A stretch of 64,000 nucleotides of DNA from Hippophae tibetana (GCA_037013495.1 CM072804.1:32466501-32530500); one strand, 5' to 3'; counted from the stretch's first letter, positions 12,748-26,190 are shown. Made by a program: numbers and translations. The notes: generated by a model not told the origin, from the letters alone.

Positions 12748-12840
12748 AAATACAATGTAATGGACTTAATGTAAGGATAAATACAATATAATGGACTTAA
12801 TGTAAGGATAAATACAATATAATGGACTTAATGTAAGGAT
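12748..12840. repeat. 31 bp tandem repeat, three copies
   Basis: Three head-to-tail units of 31 bp begin AAATACAAT and end AATGTAAGGAT. They differ at one visible position (GTAATGG in the first, ATAATGG in the other two), so the array is young or recently homogenised. Confidence 0.95.
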
Positions 12841-12999
12841 GTACTTCAAGCATGTGACTAGAATCAAGTGAAAGAGCCTCACACAAAGTGAATCATATAT
12901 TAAGTAATGATTTTTTATAGATAAATTAACATTATCAAATGTAGGAGGCCAGGTTAATGAACGAATTTTTTAAAGAAAAAAGAGAGATTAACTAGGATT

Positions 13000-13649
13000 T
13001 CTATTTCTGGTCAATTTCATTGTCGTTGATGCCAATTATTCTTTGTCTTGCTTTCATAAGTCCTCTTCTAGGATTGTGTTTTGATTCATCTTTCCGTGAA
13101 AACTCTCCAATATAGGTATTGGATTTTTTTCTTGATCTAAATTTTATATTTTTTGCTTCATACTTCGATTATTTGTGATCTGATTGGCCTCTGGAGACTG
13201 AAATCTAGTTTGGTTAGATGATGTGATAATTAATACTTTGAATACTTATTTGTTCTATGAACAATGAGTTAAGTCATATGAATAATCTAGCCTACACTTC
13301 TGCTGTTGAAGTTTTAATTTATTTGTGCGATGGGATAGAATTTTGTTAGGTGAAGGCTGAAGGGCTTGTTGAAGTTGTATTACCTGTTTGTCTTGTTACT
13401 CAAGGATTAGCCAATGGTGCAATTGTTGCTAAGAGTTCTTATGTTCCTGATCTGATATGATTGCTGAAAGAGAGAAAGGCTGCTAGGATTTGTATGAAGC
13501 TACATGTAAGAGTCATCATATTGTGGTGTTTAATATCTAAACAAGTAAGTTCTAATAGCTATTTTTTGATTTGTAACCAACAAAGCATGGTGTTTGAAAA
13601 ATGCATAGTTGTGATTAATGAAGATGCAAATGAAAATGGTAAGAAATTA
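13000..13649 (+). pseudogene. Possible decayed host transcript left of a chromovirus insertion
   Basis: I do not recognise this sequence. 13000-13300 resembles a plant leader or intron, T-rich with several TTTCTTG/TTTTGCTTC tracts. At about 13365-13470 one frame reads VEVVLPVCLVTQGLANG and continues to VPDLI, with a stop two codons later, before KERKAARICMKLH. A GGTAAG (a good 5' splice context) lies at 13638-13643, just before the LTR. To the right of the retroelement, at 18000-18056, a short frame reads IVPKDKAKIEYLLSM and then stops, perhaps the matching exon. If real this is a broken or processed host gene split by the element. The function is unknown. Confidence 0.25.
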
Positions 13650-13988
13650 TGATATGAACAGATTCGGCTCAAGAAATGTGAGGTGCATTAGCAAACACTA
13701 CTGCCGTGCACAAGGGGCAAAACATGGGTACCTGATTGGCTCAGCTCGGCGCAAACACATATGTACGAGGGAACCACTGCCAATTTTGCTAAAATGTATG
13801 AATCAATTAGCACATTAACACACCTTCTTCACACGTTTCTCTCTTCTTTAATCATTAAAATGTAAGGCTATATATAGCCCTTAACTAATTGAATAAAGAT
13901 AAGAAGAATTATACAAATCTCCCCTTCTCTCATTCTGCAACTTCCTCTTCTCTAGGTTTTTTATCTGTTTATGCTATTATCTCTAACA
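13650..13988 (+). repeat. 5' LTR of the first chromovirus copy
   Basis: It begins TGATATGAACAG and ends CTCTAACA (TG...CA), with GTGATATCAAAGCC, a methionine-tRNA-type primer site, directly after. A TATA-like GGCTATATATAGCCC lies at 13866-13880 and recurs in the 3' LTR of the second copy. Confidence 0.85.
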
Positions 13989-16900
13989 GTGATATCAAAG
14001 CCGGTTACAAGTATGGATACTCGAGGCAAATCCAATGTCAAGTTTCATAATGACGTAATGGAGACTCTCGCACGTCATGATAACACCTTACAGACAGTAC
14101 TTACTGAGTTGTAGGCGATGCGTGTAGCCCGTAACGTACTTGAAGATAACCTTTTTGCTAAAGATAAAACCATACAGTCACACCTCCACACATCGCGATC
14201 GGCCATGGAAAAAAATCACACCCACTTGAAATTTTCATTTCCAAAGTTTTCCGGAGAGGATCACACGGGGTGGATTTATAAGGTCGAGCAGTACTTTGAA
14301 TTCACTAATATAAGTGCTGACCAACAAGTGCAACTGGCTTCCTTCCATCTAGAAGGCATTGAATTGCAATGGCACCAGTGGCTCATAAATTTTCATGGAC
14401 CTCTCACCTGGGAGGAGTTCACTAAAGTTGCACAACTGAGGTTTGGCCCTACGGAATATGAGGACCCTTCAGAAGCACTATCTCGCCTAAGGAACACCAC
14501 GAGTGTGGCAAGTTACCAGGAATCCTTTGAGAAACTCTCTCATCATGTGGATGGATTACCTGAGGAGTTCCTCATTGGTTGCTTCATCGCTGAGTTAAGG
14601 GATGATATTCGAATTTACGTTAAAATCAAGTAACCGAGAACTCTGGCTGACGCCATTGGTGTGGCAAGGTTAATTGAAGAAAGGAATCCCTTACAGAAGA
14701 GATCTACGACCAACTCTCGTTATCAGCTACCTGTCAACTGAGCCAAACCAGCAACTAACACCAGCATTGGTCATCGATGTCCACGACCACATCTCTTTAT
14801 GATGGAAGATTTGAATCAAAACGATATAGGAGAGTGTGAGGAACCCATACCATAACAAGACCATTAAAAAATACTACCTGAAATCTCCTTCTATGCTATA
14901 ACAGGTACTGAACACCCTCAAACTATACATATTATGGGGAAATTAAAGAATAAGAACATATTGGTTCTGATAAATGGAGGTAGTACCCATAACTTCATCG
15001 ATCAAGCCTTAACTACCCATTTCGATTTACCTATAACCAAGGGAAAGAAACTGGAAGTGATGGTGGCTAAAAGTGAGAAATTAGAATGTGTTGGACAATG
15101 TTGTAACCTCACTTTCATCATTCAAGGGTATCCTGTGGAGACTGATTATTATGTATTACCAGTGGTAGCATGCCAACTGGTTCTAGGGGTTCAATGGTTG
15201 GAAACCCTTGGGCCTATTCGGATGGACTATAAGAAACTTACCCTAAGTTTCAATGCAGAAGGAATTTCACACACCTTCCAAGGGTTGGGTAGAGCCAATG
15301 TGATAGCCCTAACTCATAAGGAATGTCATAGTTTACAAGGTGTGAGGCTATTCCTGCAAATAATATTGATAAACAACCATTATAACTCTCCTCAAATATA
15401 CCCTCATGAGATAAGTAAGTTACTAACTTAGTTTCCTAATTTTTTTGAATCAGCCATAAACTTCTTACATGGGTACATGACCACTGAATTCCCTTACAAC
15501 CTAACTCTGAATTAGTGAATGTTAGACCCTATCATTATCCATACTATCAAAAAACTGAGATAGAAAATATGGTGCAGGAGCTCCTTCAATTCCAATTGAT
15601 AAAGCCTAGTAATAGCCCATTTTCCTCACCTATGTTGTTGGTTAAGAAAACAAATGGTACCTGGAGATTCTGTGTGGATTGTCAAGCTCTAAATGCCCTT
15701 ACCACCAAAGACAAATACCTTATACCTATCATTGATGAGTTGTTGGATGAACTACATGGGGCTAAGGTTTACTCCAAACTGGATCTACATTTAGGATACC
15801 ACTAGATAAGAGTGCATGAAGAGGATACACATAAAACTACTTTCATGACATATGAAGGCCACTATGAGTTCCTAGTAATGCCATTTGGCCTCACTAATGC
15901 TCCATCCACCTTCCAAAGTCTCATGAATGATATCTTCCAACCCTTCCTCAAGAAATTTGTCTTGGTTTTCTTTGATGACATACTGGTGTATTCCAACTTT
16001 TGGGAATAACATATCTTGAAACTACAATCAGTCCTTCAGTTGCTAACTAATAACCATTTATTTGTAAAAAAAAGCTAAGTTCCAATTCAGTGTGTTACAG
16101 GTTGAGTACCTTGGTCACCTTATCTCTGAATAAGGGGTCTCAGTGGATCCTGTAAAAATTCATGATGTTATAGAATGGCCAACCCCAACCACAACTAAAG
16201 ATGTCTGAGGGTTCCTTGGGTTAGCAGGTTATTACAAAAACTTCATTCAACATTTTGGAGGAATAGTTGCACCATTAGCTCAACTATTGTGTTAAGAAGG
16301 TTTCCATTGGAATGAGGCTACTAAGATGGTCTTCCTACAATTAAAAAAGCCCACACATCTCCTCCTATCCTACGTCTACCTGATTTCACACAAAATTTTA
16401 TGATTGAATGTGATGCCAATAGTATTGGCCTCAGGGCAGTTCTCATTCAAGAAAATAGGCTAGTGGCTTATTTCAGTGTTGTACTCAAAGGATCAGCCCT
16501 AGCCTTATCGACCTATGAGAAGGAAATGTTAGCTATAGTCAAGGCTATTAGGTTATGGAATCCTTACCTATTGGGAAAACCCTTCACCATGCGAACATAT
16601 CAAATGAGTCTCAAATATTTACTGGAGCAAAGAATAAACACCCTAACATAGGCACGTTGGTTGCCTAAACTTATAGGCTATGATTATGTGATTGAATATA
16701 AAAAGGGTTCTGAGAATCGTGGAGCGGACTCCTTGTCTAGAGTGGTATAATTCCAATTCCTATTTGTCTCCCAACCCCAAGCAGCTTGGTGGCCAACACT
16801 CCAACAAGAAATCCAGTAAGATTCTTTTTATGATAAGTTGAGGAACATGACTTCCTCTGCAGATATTCCTCAGATAAACCATCTTGATAGGGTATAGTTC

Positions 16901-17807
16901 AAAAGGAGCAAGGTTTACCTAAGTCCCAAGTCTTCCTTAATACCAATTGTTTTGGTAGAATGTCATTCATCACCCATTAGAGGACACTTTGGATTTCAGA
17001 AAACACTGTCTAGGATTAAGTAGAATTTTTGTTGGCCAAATATGGCCCAAAAGGTAAAAGAATTCCTACGTGAGTGTGGCACATGCCAACTGTTCAAGAA
17101 TGATTATATGAAACCAGCATGATTTCTACAACCCTTACCAATTCCAACCAAGGTATGGTTTGAAATCTCAATGGACTTTATTGAAAGGCTTCCACTTTCC
17201 AAGGGAAACATGGTGATTATGATGGTAGTGGATAGGCTGACCAAATATGCCCACTCCATTGCTATGAAACATCTTTTTACTACACTGGTTTTTGCCAAGA
17301 TATTTGTGGCTAATGTAGTGCGACTGCATGGCATTCCAACTTATATAATGAGTGATCGTGATAAGGTCTTCATCAGTTCCTTTTGGAAAGCATTATTTCA
17401 ATTGCAAGGTACACAAATATGTATGAGCTCCAACTATCATCCACAAACAGATGTCCAGATAGAGGTGGTTAATCAAATTTTGTAGCAGTACCTACGTTGT
17501 TTTGCTGGTGATTAACGAAAATAGTGGGTTGAGTGGATACCATGGGCTGAATTTAGCTATAACACTTCAATAAACTCTTCCACCAAATTCACCCCATTTG
17601 AAGCAGTTTATGGGGTTCCACCCCCTATATTGTAGCTTACATTCTAGGAACCTCGAACGTCCAAACTGTGGCAAGTACTTGCATGATCATGACATCATCT
17701 TTCGAGAATTATGTCACATCCTTCCACAAGCCCAAAATCGGATGAAGTGTTAGGCCAATCAGCATAGGAGGGAGCTCACCTTCCTTGAGGGAGACTATGT
17801 TTAAAAT

Positions 17808-18000
17808 TTTAGAATCGGTTAGTGCATTAGCACAAATTATTCACACGTTTCTCTCTTCTTTAATCATTGAAATGTAAGGATATATATAACCCTTAACTAA
17901 TTGGATAAAGATAAGAAGAATTATACAAACCTCCCCCTCTCTCATTCTACAGCTTCCTCTTCTCTCGGTTTCTTATATATTTCTGCTATTATCTATAACA
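17808..18000 (+). repeat. Partial 3' LTR of the first chromovirus copy
   Basis: About 190 bp match the right part of the 5' LTR (TTAGCAC, CACACGTTTCTCTCTTCTTTAATC shortened, ending in ATAACA). The left part of the LTR is absent. The border with internal sequence is approximate. Confidence 0.8.
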
Positions 18001-19903
18001 GATAGTTCCCAAAGACAAAGCTAAAATAGAATATCTCTTAAGTATGATAATTAGTTAGACAGTTAATGTGCATGCTTTTATTTTGGTTGTATTTGAAAGT
18101 GCGAAAGTGATGTGTTGTTCAAGCTTTCACCTATTCTGGGTCTATGGTTGTGTCCAATTTGGTTTTTGGTTATGGTGCTTTTGTGTTTGGTTTTATTTGG
18201 TATTTGTATCGATTCTTTAAGTTTAATTACTTTTTCTTAGGTGATTTTACTGGATTGTTAAGGAGGTGAGTTGTAGTTGCTTATGGTATTTATTTCATGC
18301 TAGTTATATTGTTAGTCATTTAGTTAATTTTATTCTTTAAGATATGCACTTAATATAGTTAGTATTGGGATTTTAGGTTGTATTTTATTTAAATGAAATT
18401 TCTATCGTCTGACCCTAAAAAAAAGTAAGGAGTCCAATTTAATTTATGCATTTGTGTAGCTATGTGATGGGGCATGACGGAGCTTGATTGGGCTCAGTTC
18501 AAGTTAAAATTTTGTCCAAAATAACGTATTAGTCCCCAATCTATACATAAATCATATTTTTTCTTTCATTTTTAATAAAATTTATAGGTAAATTTATAAC
18601 TTATAGGAAATACCTACAATTTATTTTTGTATATTAGAGGACAAGCAAATGACTATTCTTATTTTTCAACAAAAACTAATTTTTAATATTAAAATTTAAG
18701 TTTATTTTTAAGAATTTGTAAAATATAATAATTATTTAAATTATGTTGATTTAAAAATTGGAAAACATCATAATTTAATTTTTAAACCATATAAACAAGA
18801 GGAGTGATAAAAAGATTTATAATGCTAATTAGCATTAATGATGATTAATTGTTAACACATTCTATATTTTAATTCTAATTATTTTAAATCACAAAACTTC
18901 TTCACTATAAAATACTATTTTTCACTAACTATAATTAGATGATCATTATTTCATAAAAAATAATGACTATATATTGAATAATTATATTGAGAGATTTTAT
19001 ATGATATATAATTATGAATAAATAATAGCAATAATTTATCATGTTTTTAAAATATCAATTATATATAATTGTGGTTGCACTTTAAATAAGTATAAATTAT
19101 CCTTATAATATATAATTTTTGGATTTTTTATACAACTCAACTAATGCACATAAATGAAACTTGATCTCTAGATTTTTAAAATGTTAAAATAAACTTCATA
19201 TTGTTGAACCATAACTCATTATTTCTAATTTATAGGTTTCTACTTAATATTTGATACTCCAAAACATATACAACTTACCCCGTTTATTTGTTTTTAGCTC
19301 TGCCACTTAATTTTTTGAATATTTAGTAAACATTTATTTCATTTTTAATACATTTATCTTATTACAATATATAATTATAAAAAATAATCACAATTTTGTT
19401 TAATTTTTTTTCTTTAATTACGTTGATTGTCATGATATATAATTTAATTTATTTAATAATGATATAATTTATAACATATCTAATCGTCTAACCTTGTATC
19501 AGTTTATTTAAATGTTAGACTACGATTTCTTTTTAAATAAAACATTGAGGTGGAATATTACATGCTATTATCAATTTTTTCCTAATATTTTCTCTTATAT
19601 CATTAACTTTTTTCCCCCAAACTAATAAAGGTAAATAGATTAATCAAATTAGTTTGAAATATTTTTGAAGATAATTCCCTTTCCAAAGTCGAAACCTTAT
19701 GGATAAAGATTGATATCCTATAATTGAAGAATTATTTTTGTTCGTATGCAATGTAGAATTTGATATGTTCTAATATAGTCTTACATATAACTACATTATT
19801 TACATATTTATAATTTTTATTCAAATCCAAAACATTTTACAAGTATTACATATGTTCTTATAGATTACAGGTATAATTGATTAAAAGATATAGATAAAAA
19901 ATT
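18001..19903. other. AT-rich spacer between the two chromoviruses
   Basis: 18000-18420 has the look of transcribed plant sequence: G+T-rich intron-like stretches, TTTTTCTTAG followed by GTGATTTTACTGG, and the short frame mentioned with the left flank. 18500-19903 is strongly AT-rich with no repeat unit or coding region that I can support. Confidence 0.5.
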
Positions 19904-20219
19904 TGGATACGAACAAAATCAGCTCAGCCACTACAAGACGCTTTTTGCCGGTGAATTGCTGCACACGTGGGGGCGCATCAGAGATACCTGATGGGCAGAA
20001 CTAGGCGCAGGACATGCCAAGATATAGGCACGAGAGAACCACTACACAATTCTGTTAAAATGTCATAATTCTGTTAGCACATTAGTGCACTTCATTCACG
20101 CAATTTCTCTCTTTGTTTATCTCTGAAATGTTAAGATATGAAGAATTATACCTAATTTTCCCTCTTTCTCTACAGCTTCTTCTTCTTCGTTCTCATCTTT
20201 CCCTGCTCTAATCGTAATA
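19904..20219 (+). repeat. 5' LTR of the second chromovirus copy
   Basis: It begins TGGATACGAAC and ends ATCGTAATA, followed after one base by the methionine-tRNA-type primer site. It matches 24545-24868 over its whole length. Confidence 0.9.
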
Positions 20220-23200
20220 GTGGTATCAAAGCTGGTTACGAGAATGGATACTCAAGGCAAATCCAATATCGAATTTCGCAATGACGTAATAGAAACCCTT
20301 GGACATCATGATAACACGTTACAAGCAGTGCTTACTGAGTTGCAAGCAATGCACGCAACTCGTAACTTACCTAAGGATAACCCTTTTGCTAGAGACAAAA
20401 CCAACCAATCTCAACCCCACACTTCACGATCAATTACGGAGAACAATCATCCCCAATTGAGGCTATCCTTCCCAAGGTTTGTCGGAGAGGATCCCATAGG
20501 ATGGATTTATAAGACCGAGCAGTACTTCGAGTTCACTAATATAGCCACTGACCAATAATTACAATTGGCTTCCTTCCACTTGGAAGGCATCGCCTTATAG
20601 TGGCACCGTTGGCTCTCAAACTTTTGTGGACCTCTCAGCTGGGAGGAATTCTCCAAAGCTGTACAACTGAGGTTTGGACCTACAGACTCTGAGGACCCCT
20701 CAGAAGCACTATCTCGCTTGAGACACACTACGAGTGTGGAAGCATACTAGGAATCCTTCGAGAAACTCTCTCATTGTATGGATGGATTACCTAAAGAGTT
20801 TCTCATTGGTTGTTTCATCGCAAGATTAAGGGATGATATTCGAATCGATGTTAAAATCAAGCAACCCAGAATTATGGTTGATGCCATTTGTGTGGCACGA
20901 TTAATTGAGGAAGGAAATTTCTTACAAAAGAAATCTATGGTCATCCCTCGTTATCAGCTACTTGTCAACTCCACTAAACCAGCAACTAACACCAGCGTGG
21001 GATTGTTAGGACTTGCTCCTGCTTAACATGGTGGCTCTACTCAACCCATAACCTTTCAAAAGCTGACCAACTAGGACGGCGAGATAAGGGATTATGTTAC
21101 TATTGAGATGATAAATTTGTTGTTGGCCACCACTGTGCACGCCCACAGCTTTTTTAGCTCGATAATCCACACCACTGCTAGACCCTCAGGTAATAGTACC
21201 TGAAATCTCCTTCCATGCTATAGCAGGAACTGAACATCCTCAAACCTTACGTATTATAGGAAAACTAAAAAATAAGAATGTGTTGGTACTGATAGATGGG
21301 GTGCAGTACCCATAACTTCATCGATCAGGACTTAGCTACCCAATTTGGCTTACCTATAGCCAAGGGAAGGAAACTGGAACTAATGGTCGCTAACTGTGAG
21401 AAATTAGAGTGTATTGGACAATGCTACAACCTCACTCTCATCATTCAAGGACATCCTGTAGAGGCTGACTACTATGTGTTACCCATGGCAACATGTCAAC
21501 TGGTTCTAGGGGTTCAATAGTTAGAAACCCTCAGGTCTATTCAGATGGACTACAAGAAGATAACTCTAAGTTTCAATTCAGAAGGAAGTTCACACACTTT
21601 CCAAGGGTTAGGAAGAGCCAATATGACAACCCTAACCCCTAAGGAATGCCAAAATATACAAGGTGTAGGGTTACTCATGAAAATAAGACCAACAACTAAC
21701 CATCAGAAACCTCCCCAAATATACTCTCTTGAGATAAGTAAACTATTGACTAAATTTTCTAATTTTTTTGAACCAATTGTTAGCTTACCTCCTACACGGG
21801 TACATGACCACCGAATTCCCCTACAAACTAACTCCAAACTAGTGAATGTTAAACCATATCGTTACCCATACTATCAAAAAACTGAGATTGAAAGGGTTTA
21901 TTCCAAGCTAGATTTGAAAAAACCGAGTAATAGCCCATTTTCCTCGCCAGTGTTACTTGTCAAGAAAACAGATGGCACCTGGAGATTCTGTGTGGATTAT
22001 CGAGCTCTAAATGCCCTTACTATCAAAGACAAATACCTTATACCTGTCATTGATTAGTTCTTGGATGAACTACATGGATCTAGGGTTTATTCCAAGCTAG
22101 ATTTGCTTTCAGGATACCACCAAATAAGAGTTCAATAGGAGGATACACATAAAACTGCCTTCAGGACATATAAGGGTCACTACGAGTTCCTAGTAATTTT
22201 GTTTGGCCTCACTAATGTGCCAACCACTTTCCAAAGCCTCATGAATGATATATTTCGACCTTTCCTTAGGAAATCTGTCTTAGATTTCTTTGATGACATA
22301 CTATTGTATTCCAAATCTTGGGAGGAGCATAAGTGCCAACTACAATCTATCCTTCAGTTGTTGACCAATAACCAATTAATTGTAAAAGAATCCAAATTCC
22401 AATTTGGTGTGTTGCAGGTGGATTACCTGGGCCACTTTATCTTTGAGAAAGGAGTCTCAGTGGACCCTGCTAAAATCCATGTTGTCAAGAAATGGCCCAC
22501 ACCAACCACAACTAAAGGTGTTCGAGGGTTCCTTAGGTTGGCAGGCTACTACAAAAAATTCATTCGACACTTTGGAGGATTAGCTGCACCCTTAACTCAA
22601 CTGTTGTGAAAAGAAGGTTTCCATTGGAGTGATGCAGCTGAGATGGCTTTCCAGTAGCTAAAAAAGGCTCTCATATCTCGTCCTGTCCTGCACCTACCTG
22701 ATTTTTGGAAATGTTTTGTGATTGAATATGATGCCAGTGGCATCGGTCTTAGGGCAATCCTCAGCCAAGAGAATATGCCAATAGCATATTTTAGTGCAGC
22801 ACTTAAGGGATCAGCTTTAGCCTTGTCAACTTATGAGAAGGAAATGTTAGCTATGGTCAAGGCTATTAGATTATGGTGCCCCAACCTATTGGGCAAATCT
22901 TTCACTGTGCAAACCGATCAAAGAAGCCTTAAGTATTTACTAGAATAGAGAATAACTACCCCTCATTAGGCACATTGGTTGCCTAAACTTATAGGCTATG
23001 ATTATGTGATTGAGTATAAAAAAGGATCTGAGAATCATGGACCAGACTCCTTATCTAGAGTAGTAGAATTTCAGTACCTATTTGTCTCAAAACTTGTAGC
23101 AGTGGTGGCCAAAACTCCAACAAGAATTCAACAAGACCCGTTTTATGATAAGCTGAGAAACACAACTGCCTCAACAGATACTCCTCACCTACACTATCAT

Positions 23201-24544
23201 AATGGTGTTTGGTTCAAAAAGAGCAAGGTTTACCTAAGCTCTAAGTCTACCCTGATACCAATTTTTTTGATAGAATGTCATTCCTCACCTATTGGAGGAC
23301 ATTTTGGATTTCAAAAAACATTGTCTAGGGTTAAGCAAAAATTTTTTTGGCCAAACATGAAACATAAGGTAAAAGAATTCCTACAAGAATATGACATATG
23401 TCAGCGGTTCAAAAATGATTTTATGACACCTGCAGGTTTGCTACAACCCCTGCCAATTCCCATCAAGATATGGTCTGATATCTCAATGAATTTCATTGAA
23501 GGGCTTCCCTTTTCCAAAGGTAATACCGTGGTTATGGTGGTAGTAGATCGATTGAAAAAATATGCACACTTCATTGCTATGAAGCATCTTTTTACTTCCC
23601 TAGGTGTTGCCAAAATATTAATGTCTAATGTAGTTTGGCTGCATGGCATTCCCACTTCTATAGTGAGTGATTGAGATAAATTCTTCATAAGCTCTTTTTA
23701 GAGGGCCTTATTTCAGTTGTAGTGTACACAACTGTGTATAAGTTCTAGCTATCATCCAAAAACCGATGGTCAGACTAAGGTGGTCAATCGAGTCTTAGAA
23801 CAATACCTGCGTTGCTTTGCGAGTGATCAACCAAAACTATGGGTGGAGTGGATACCATGGGCAGAATTTAGCTACAACACCTCAATACACTCTTCCAACA
23901 AAACCACTCCATTTGAAGTCAATTATGTAATCCCTCATCCCCATCTTATAGCTTACATCCCAGGTACCTCGAACATCCAAACTGTAGATGAGTGCTTACA
24001 TGATCGTGACACCATCCTTAGAGAACTATGTCACAACCTTGCTCAAAATCGGATGAAGTGTCAAGCCGATCAACATAGAAGGGAGATCACTTTCCTTGAA
24101 GGGGACTATGTTTACCTAAAACTACAACTATACATACAAAATTTTGTTGCATTTGCTCAACCATGAAGCTAGCTCCACAATTTTTTGGACTCTACCAGAT
24201 CAAGGAAAGGATTGGTTCAGTAGCCGACCGATTAGAACCACCCTTATCTCTCAGGTACATGATGTGTTTCACGACAGCCTACTAAGGAAGCACATTGGAA
24301 CCTCAATACCTATCAACCATCAACTACCACCCATAACTGATAACTCATTAATTATGCCACAGCCTGAAGCTGTCTTGGATCATCGAGTGATCCAGAAGGG
24401 AAGGTACCGATCAAAAGCAGAAATTTTGATCAAATGGGTTTAGAGCCCCAAACACCGAAGCTACTTGGGAAAATGAAAGGCGTTTTTCTAAAGCTTACTC
24501 AAAGTTCATCCTTGTGGACAAGGATTCTAAAAGATAGAAAGGAA

Positions 24545-24868
24545 TGATACGAAAAAAATCAACTTAGCCATTGCGAGACGCTTCAGCCGGCGAACTGCTG
24601 CACACGTGGGGTGCAACAGAGATACCTGATGGGTGCAACTAGGCGCATGACGTGCCAAGATACGGGCATGAGAGAGCCACTACATAATTCTGTTAGCACA
24701 TTTGTGCACTTCATTGATGCAATTTCTCTCTTTTTTTATCTTTGAAATGTTAGGCTATATATAGCCCTTAAGAAATGGAATAAGATATGAAGAATTATAC
24801 ATAATTTTCCCTCTTCCTCTGCAGCTTCTTCTTCTTCGTTCTCATCTTTCCCTACTCTAATGGTAACA
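24545..24868 (+). repeat. 3' LTR of the second chromovirus copy
   Basis: It begins TGATACGAAAAAAATC and ends ATGGTAACA. It carries a TATA-like GGCTATATATAGCCC at about 24752, shared with the first copy's LTR. Confidence 0.9.
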
Positions 24869-25220
24869 AATTCTATTTTTGGACAAATATCTAAGGATTT
24901 AATCTTTATTAATGTAGATTATATTTATAATTAATTATTATTATTCTGTTAATCAACAATTCATTTATATTAGTAATACAATTGGTTTTTTCGAGAATAC
25001 AATGTATCGTGTTTTAATAAAAAAATTATCCTTTTAAATTTTCCTCAAGAGCAATTACCCCGTTTTTTCCCCTAATCAAGCACGTACATAACTTTAACAA
25101 TATAACTTTGTATTTATTTTCATAAAAAATAATTATCTTCCATACATACCATGACTAATGGGTTTTTAACTCTGTATCATGGATTACCAATATTCTTACA
25201 ATGCAACAATATATTTTCAT
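24869..25220. other. Short AT-rich spacer
   Basis: About 350 bp separate the second chromovirus from the copia LTR. No gene, repeat or regulatory unit was recognised. Confidence 0.5.
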
Positions 25221-25427
25221 TGTGGATACTAAATGTAAGTAATAATACGAAGAGTTGAAGCTTTTTGATGTACATTCTTGAATAGGATTAGACTGTATAA
25301 ATGTATTTATCCTATATGCTACTATGTAACTAATATAGCTATATTTAGCTTTGTTGTAACAACTTTTATTCATTAAATGAGAAGTTAGTTACACACACTC
25401 TCTCTTTTAGCTCTTCTTTCTCTTTCA
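25221..25427 (+). repeat. 5' LTR of the copia element (edges approximate)
   Basis: About 205 bp match 40525-40725: AGTAATAATA, GTACATTCT, GTATTTATCCTA, TGTAACAACT, and a final AGCTCTTCTTTCTCTTTCA-type tract. The left edge is set where similarity begins; no target duplication was seen. Confidence 0.75.
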
Positions 25428-26190
25428 CCAAATGCTCCTATGATATCATAGCTTTGGTTAGGGTTTATAATTGATCAATAACTTTCTCATTCTCTCTATA
25501 TTTGATCTTCTTTTACTTCTATTAACTATGGTGACTTCTCAAGATTCAAGAAAGAGTCTTGTAGGCGAGAGTCATCTTACACCATCTATGCACTCTTTGA
25601 GTTGGCCTCCAATTGGTCTCAATTTTACTATCATGTTAGATAAATCTAACCATTTGATATGGAAAGAGCAAGTGTTGAGGGTAGTCATAGCATATAGTGT
25701 TGAAAGTACATTAATGGATCAATACAGGTCCCCCAAAAGTATCAACCTGATACAATAAAACTCATATCTCAGCATTCAATTTGTAAGCACAAAAATGGAA
25801 CAATTAAGAGCTAGATTTGTGGTTGAGGGTCCTTGGAAGTGTCTGATTATTGTTAGGAACAACAACAACATATGATCTCTGGAAGACATATGAAATATTT
25901 TTATTTTAGTAAGCTCAATCTTGAGTTATGGACTTGAAATTACAACTACAAACAGGGAGTAAGGGGAGTTTGATAGTGATAACTCTGTGTTTTAGAGTTA
26001 TTTTGTCTAATTTATTAATTATAATTGTTATATTCTTAAGGTTTTTAGTTAATTTTAAGTTTCTAAATTATTATTTGGTGTTAGTTATGTAAGAAATTAT
26101 ATTTTGAGAGAAAAAGGAAACACTTTGAATTAAAAAAAGACTTAAATGCAAATAACAAAAGTTGAAAATTTAAATTTTTTTAGCGTAGAA

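Larger units (their letters stand above)
8489..13649. other. Gene-free AT-rich stretch between retroelements
   Basis: No coding region is supported. 8489-10200 is less AT-rich and looks like old repeat sequence; 9180-9440 is crowded with CTAGTCGA-, GGTTGGTTGG- and CTAGTTAAT-like words, as in a worn short-motif repeat. 10500-12750 is very AT-rich with homopolymer runs, one AT microsatellite and no recognisable unit. A 31 bp triplicate lies at 12748-12840. 12950-13649 looks different, with T-rich intron-like sequence and a short coding-like patch, and is described separately. Confidence 0.6.
13650..18000 (+). mobile_element. Chromovirus-type Ty3/gypsy element (first copy), broken
   Basis: Parts in order: 5' LTR 13650-13988; methionine-tRNA-type primer site 13990-14001; gag about 14013-14640; protease about 14930-15200; reverse transcriptase about 15560-16010; RNase H about 16400-16650; integrase about 16880-17560; a short 3' LTR portion to 18000. 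Domain order is the Ty3/gypsy one (RT before integrase). The sequence is closely related throughout to the second copy at 19904-24868, which shows a chromodomain at its end; that domain was not seen here. LTRs of only ~340 bp point to a Reina-like chromovirus. It is broken in many places (more than ten). No matching target duplication was found at its ends. Confidence 0.85.
19904..24868 (+). mobile_element. Chromovirus-type Ty3/gypsy element (second copy), near full length but broken
   Basis: Parts in order: 5' LTR 19904-20219; primer site TGGTATCAAAGC at 20221-20232; gag about 20245-21030; nucleocapsid-like region about 21060-21140; protease about 21240-21500; reverse transcriptase about 21870-22340; RNase H about 22700-22960; integrase about 23230-24000; chromodomain about 24370-24530 (AVLDHRVIQKGRYRSKAEIL, then TWENERRF); 3' LTR 24545-24868. 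The terminal chromodomain places it among chromoviruses. The LTRs of about 320 bp and total of ~5 kb suggest the Reina clade. AAATT occurs on both sides (19899-19903 and 24868-24872, overlapping the last LTR base). The LTRs differ at roughly a tenth of positions by eye, so the insertion is some millions of years old. It is broken in about ten or more places. Confidence 0.88.

Noticed and set aside
20221-20232. tRNA gene
   Set aside because: TGGTATCAAAGC is a primer-binding site complementary to a tRNA 3' end; no tRNA cloverleaf is present here.
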